NCBI GenBank assembly: GCA_902827055.1
Contig: CADEHD010000078.1
Coordinates: forward strand, 1-8,489
Direction: 5' to 3'
Length of the DNA stretch: 8,489 nt
Source: an uncultured Chloroflexota bacterium
Lineage (GTDB): Bacteria; Chloroflexota; Dehalococcoidia; UBA2979
The notes below the pieces were generated by a model, which saw only the letters and a program-made list of their open reading frames with translations, ran no database searches and was not told the origin of the DNA. Within the stretch, counting starts at the first letter, position 1. Every line of letters begins with the position of its first letter. This document shows, piece by piece, positions 5,915 through 8,489 of the stretch. The translations under genes were made by a program, and so were the position numbers.

Positions 5915-5941
5915 GATGATCCCCAACCATCATCGGGGATC
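5915..5941 (-). terminator. Overlapping hairpins between the crotonase gene and the small membrane protein gene
   Basis: GATCCCC (5918-5924) and GGGGATC (5935-5941) form a perfect 7-bp stem with a 10-base loop. GATGAT (5915-5920) and ATCATC (5929-5934) form a competing 6-bp stem with an 8-base loop. They share bases, so only one can form at a time. The site begins 15 bases after the crotonase stop on the minus strand and ends about where the SD of the next gene begins. There is no T-tract, so a classical intrinsic terminator is doubtful. It could be an mRNA-stabilising or translation-tuning element, or a protein-binding site. Confidence 0.45.
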
Positions 5942-5956
5942 GCGGAGCGCCGTGGG

Positions 5957-6790
5957 TCAGCGCTGCTTCCGCTTCTCCTCGGCGCGTCGCTGGTTCTCGA
6001 TGGCGCGCTGCACCATCGGGCGCCGCCGCCCCTCGATCTCCGGGAGGTCGGCCGTCGGGTCGGACTCGCCGATGGACGACAGGATGTGGAGCCCGAACGC
6101 GCCATAGATGTGCGGCGTGAAGCCCTGGGCGTCCTGCGCCTGGTTGATCGCAAGTTTGATCATCCGGAGCTGGAACGGGTCGTTCTGGGCCACGCTGCGC
6201 GCGTACTCCATGACCTCGTCGTCCAGCTCCGCGAGGGGCACAACGCGGTTCACGAATCCGTACTCAGCGCCTTCCTCGGCGGAGAGGAAGCGACTCTGGA
6301 ACAGGACCTCCTTCGCGCGCCGGATGCCGAGGTCCCACGGGACGGAGAAGTACTGGAAGTTCGTCGGGAGGAAGCGCGTGTCGTCGGCCGCGAACACCAC
6401 GTCCATCGCCGAGGCGATCATCCAGCCCGCGAAGATGCAGTCGCCGTGTACTGCGGCAACGGTGGGCTTCGGGTGGTTCCGCCACCGCATCGTCAGCTCG
6501 ATGTTGCGATCCCAGGACCCGCCGTAGCGACCGCGCAGCCCCGCCTCGTCCGGACGCGCCTCGCGGTCCGCCCGCTGCTCCGGGCTCCCGAGGTCGTGGC
6601 CGGCGGAGAACGAATCGCCCTCGCCGCGGAGGACCACCACCCGCACCTCGCGGTCGTCGCGAGCGCGCGCGAAGGCGTCGTCCAGCTCCTCGAGCAGCAC
6701 GCGGCTCTGCGCGTTCTTCACGCGCGGTCGGTTCATCGAGAGGCGCGCCACCCGGTCGACCACCTCGTACGTGATCTGCGTGTAATCCAA
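5957..6790 (-). CDS. Enoyl-CoA hydratase/isomerase (crotonase) family protein, noncanonical active site
   Basis: This 277-residue crotonase-fold protein acts on acyl-CoA thioesters. Evidence includes the N-terminal strand pattern ARLSMNRPRVKNAQS (15-29), the oxyanion-hole loop DSFSAGHDL (59-67) and the second oxyanion segment VHGDCIFAGWMIASAMD (114-130). The C-terminal part has RRAKEVLFQSRFLSAEEGAE (157-176) and GFVNRVVP (178-185). By alignment with rat mitochondrial crotonase from memory, the two catalytic glutamates (Glu144 and Glu164) correspond to about Met124 and Asn144. Classical hydration is therefore unlikely, and another crotonase reaction (isomerase, dehalogenase, hydrolase, C-C bond chemistry) is possible. 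The start is TTG 6790, supported by AGAAGGAG ending 8 bases upstream; no ATG sits at the right place. It follows the CaiB/BaiF gene by 24 bases on the same strand, so it should be co-transcribed and act on the CoA esters that pair produces. Confidence 0.9.
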   Translation of the reverse strand: MDYTQITYEVVDRVARLSMNRPRVKNAQSRVLLEELDDAFARARDDREVRVVVLRGEGDSFSAGHDLGSPEQRADREARPDEAGLRGRYGGSWDRNIELTMRWRNHPKPTVAAVHGDCIFAGWMIASAMDVVFAADDTRFLPTNFQYFSVPWDLGIRRAKEVLFQSRFLSAEEGAEYGFVNRVVPLAELDDEVMEYARSVAQNDPFQLRMIKLAINQAQDAQGFTPHIYGAFGLHILSSIGESDPTADLPEIEGRRRPMVQRAIENQRRAEEKRKQR

Positions 6791-6814
6791 GGCTGGGGCT
6801 CCTTCTGGTAGACG

Positions 6815-8092
6815 CTAGTCGGGCGGACCGGAGCCGGTCACGCCCTGGCGCACCAGCTCCTGGTACTCGGCGGCGCTGGTGCCGAGGAAGCGCGCCAGCA
6901 CCTCGGCCGTGTGTTCGCCCTGGAGCGGCGCGGCGCGAGTCACGGCCGCGGGCGTCCTCGCCAGGCGGAACGGCACGCCGATCTGCGGCCACGTCCCCGC
7001 CTCCGGATGCGTCACCTCGGTGACCAGCCCGCGCGCACGGAACACCGCGTCCTCGGCCACCTCGAGTGCATCGAGGACGGGCGCGGCCGGCACGCCCGCC
7101 GTCGCGAGGCGCTGAGCCAGCGCATCGCGAGGCTGGTCGGACGTCCAGGCGCGCAGCGCGGCATCGAGGTCGTCCTCGTGCACCTTCCGCGCCGCGTTGT
7201 CGACGAATCGAGGGTCGTCGAGCCACTCGGGGCGCCCGGCGATCGCGCACAGCGTGCGCCATTGCGACTCGGACTCCGCCGCCAGCGCGATCCATTGCTC
7301 GTGACCGTCGATACCGCCTTCGGCCTGGCCGCGCGCCGGGTAGATCCCGTGCGGCGCAAACGTGCGGTGGCGATTCCCCAGCGGCCCGCGCACGTGCCCG
7401 GTCAGCGCGTACTCGAGCGCTGCTTCACCGACCACGGTCAGGTTCGCCTCCATCATCGAGAGGTCGATGTACTGGCCCTCGCCGGTACGCTCGCGGTGGT
7501 GGAGGGCCGCGAGGATGGCCGCGAACCCGTACCAGCCGGCCGTCGGGTCCGGGAACATCGAACCCGAGTTCAGCGGGCGACCGTCCTCGTATCCGAGCAG
7601 CCCAGACATCCCGGAGGTGGGCTCGATCGTCCCGCCGATGCCGGGCACGTTGAAGTACGGCCCCGTCGCGCCGTAGGCGGAGAGGCTCGCGAGGATGATG
7701 TCCGGCTTGATCGCGCAGAGGTCGTCGTAGCCGATCCCGAGGTTACCCAGGACGCGTGGCGAGAAGTTCTCAGCGATGAAGTCGGCCTCCGGAAGGAGGC
7801 GCTTGAAGATCGCCATGCCCGCCTCAGTCTGGAGGTCGAGCGTGATCGACTGCTTGTTGAGGTTCACTGCGTTGAAGAGGCCGCTGTTGTTCCAGGGGTG
7901 CTGCGCCTCGGAGCGACCTGCCACCCGAGGGGCGAGCGGGGCGTCGTACCCGCCGCGCCACGAGTCCGGACGCTTGCGCACCTCCACCTGGATGATCTCC
8001 GCACCCATCATCCCAAGGAGTTCCGTGCAGAACGCGCCGGCCCACGCCTGGGTCAGCACCAGTCCGCGGTAGCCGCTCAGCGGGCCGCTCAT
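6815..8092 (-). CDS. CaiB/BaiF-family (class III) CoA-transferase
   Basis: This 425-residue protein transfers CoA between an acyl-CoA donor and a carboxylic acid through an aspartyl anhydride intermediate. Visible signatures are LVLTQAWAGAFCTELLGMMG (11-30), AEIIQVEV (31-38), NLNKQSITLDLQTEAG (77-92), DFIAENFSPRVLGNLGIGYD (104-123), and SLSAYGATGPY (137-147). SMFPDPTAGWYGFAAILAAL (178-197) carries the probable nucleophile Asp182, and ERTGEGQYIDLSMMEANL follows. The length is normal for the family. ATG 8092 overlaps the stop of the upstream CoA-transferase gene (ATGA) and has GGAGGGG 5 bases before it. A longer frame to 8179 would add arginine- and glycine-rich sequence overlapping that gene and was not chosen. 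Donor and acceptor are unknown. The adjacent second CaiB gene suggests a heteromeric enzyme, as in the BbsEF or SmtAB type pairs. Confidence 0.93.
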   Translation of the reverse strand: MSGPLSGYRGLVLTQAWAGAFCTELLGMMGAEIIQVEVRKRPDSWRGGYDAPLAPRVAGRSEAQHPWNNSGLFNAVNLNKQSITLDLQTEAGMAIFKRLLPEADFIAENFSPRVLGNLGIGYDDLCAIKPDIILASLSAYGATGPYFNVPGIGGTIEPTSGMSGLLGYEDGRPLNSGSMFPDPTAGWYGFAAILAALHHRERTGEGQYIDLSMMEANLTVVGEAALEYALTGHVRGPLGNRHRTFAPHGIYPARGQAEGGIDGHEQWIALAAESESQWRTLCAIAGRPEWLDDPRFVDNAARKVHEDDLDAALRAWTSDQPRDALAQRLATAGVPAAPVLDALEVAEDAVFRARGLVTEVTHPEAGTWPQIGVPFRLARTPAAVTRAAPLQGEHTAEVLARFLGTSAAEYQELVRQGVTGSGPPD

Positions 8093-8489
8093 GAGTCCCC
8101 TCCGGCGCTCACAGGCAAACGCGCACGCACCGCGGCGTCGTCCGCCCCCGGCACTGGCGCCGGCTGCACGAGTGCCCACGGCGTGCGCGACATCCGGAAC
8201 GGTGGCCCGGGATACTCGGGTCCGGCGTCACCCATCGAGACGGGGCGGGTGAAGTAGCCGCGCTCGCGCAGGTGCACGTTCTCGGTGAGTTCATCCATCG
8301 TGAGGACCGGCCCGGCGACGACGCGCAGCGTGGCGAGGGCATCGAAGAGCTGCATCTTCGTCCAGTGCGCCATCCGCTCCTCGACGCGTGGGATGTACTC
8401 ATCGCGATGCTGCTGGCGATACCAGCTCGCCTCGAACCGCTGATCCTCGGCCAGATCGGTCAGGCCCAGGAGGTTCATCGCGTCGCGCC
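8089..8489 (-). CDS. CaiB/BaiF-family CoA-transferase, C-terminal part (cut by right edge)
   Basis: The frame is open to the right edge. About 132 C-terminal residues are visible, and the true start lies outside the window. The ATG at 8478 is internal to the family domain. Visible pattern: LGLTDLAEDQRFEASWYRQQ, then ERMAHWTKMQLFDALATLRV, then VAGPVLTMDELTENVHLRER and GYFTRP, matching the C-terminal substrate-domain region of class III CoA-transferases (counterpart of the PVLDALEVAEDAVFRARGLV stretch in the neighbouring paralogue). The catalytic Asp region is not visible, so it is unknown whether this subunit is catalytic. Its TGA shares bases with the ATG of the next gene, implying translational coupling of the two paralogues. 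Confidence 0.85.
   Translation of the reverse strand, partial: RDAMNLLGLTDLAEDQRFEASWYRQQHRDEYIPRVEERMAHWTKMQLFDALATLRVVAGPVLTMDELTENVHLRERGYFTRPVSMGDAGPEYPGPPFRMSRTPWALVQPAPVPGADDAAVRARLPVSAGGDS

Noticed and set aside
5690..5926. A 78-codon minus-strand frame covering the region between the fur and crotonase genes.
   Set aside because: It runs through the 11-bp tandem repeats and overlaps the better-supported 46-codon membrane protein; composition is Arg/Gly/Ala-rich with no motif.
8093..8179. Upstream extension of the complete CaiB/BaiF gene to the ATG at 8179.
   Set aside because: It adds an Arg/Gly-rich stretch overlapping the previous gene; ATG 8092 has a strong SD and a normal family N-terminus.

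Overview
This is a gene-dense, high-GC bacterial chromosomal window with short intergenic gaps and no mobile-element, rRNA, tRNA or CRISPR signature. Tandem CaiB/BaiF CoA-transferases beside a crotonase, a single-subunit FdhF/YdeP-type molybdoenzyme, and a mix of leaderless-looking starts with strong Shine-Dalgarno (SD) starts would fit an environmental Chloroflexota (Dehalococcoidia/SAR202-like) or Actinomycetota genome. This assignment is inference only; no marker gene here settles it.

Layout, left to right. (1) Positions 1-617, minus: N-terminal part of the ribosome-associated GTPase HflX, cut by the left edge. It is preceded by a leader (about 618-700) holding a TATAGT -10 box, a strong SD and a 13-codon upstream ORF. 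(2) Positions 799-3491, plus: a two-gene unit of an FdhF/YdeP-like molybdopterin oxidoreductase and a beta-class carbonic anhydrase, joined by a 4-base stop/start overlap. (3) Positions 3505-4758, minus: a BaiN/HI0933-type FAD oxidoreductase, convergent with the carbonic anhydrase. It is divergent from (4) a small NTF2-like protein at 4819-5184, plus. (5) Positions 5198-5659, minus: a Fur-family metalloregulator with a probable leaderless promoter. Three perfect 11-bp tandem repeats lie just upstream of its -35 box. (6) Positions 5761-8489, minus: an apparent operon read from the right edge. It holds the C-terminal part of one CaiB/BaiF CoA-transferase, a second complete CaiB/BaiF protein (ATGA overlap), a crotonase-fold protein with a TTG start, an intergenic hairpin, and a 46-residue single-pass membrane protein.

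How the genes may work together. The molybdoenzyme and carbonic anhydrase are probably co-translated, suggesting that the oxidoreductase makes or uses CO2 or bicarbonate (for example formate-type chemistry). The CoA-transferase pair plus crotonase looks like acyl-CoA catabolism of an unknown carboxylic acid: CoA is transferred from a donor thioester, then a crotonase-fold step follows. The crotonase lacks both glutamates of classical hydratases.

The items most worth a second look are the uORF and possible alternative hairpins before hflX, the molybdoenzyme/carbonic anhydrase coupling, the 11-bp repeats at the fur promoter, and the noncanonical crotonase with its CoA-transferase pair.
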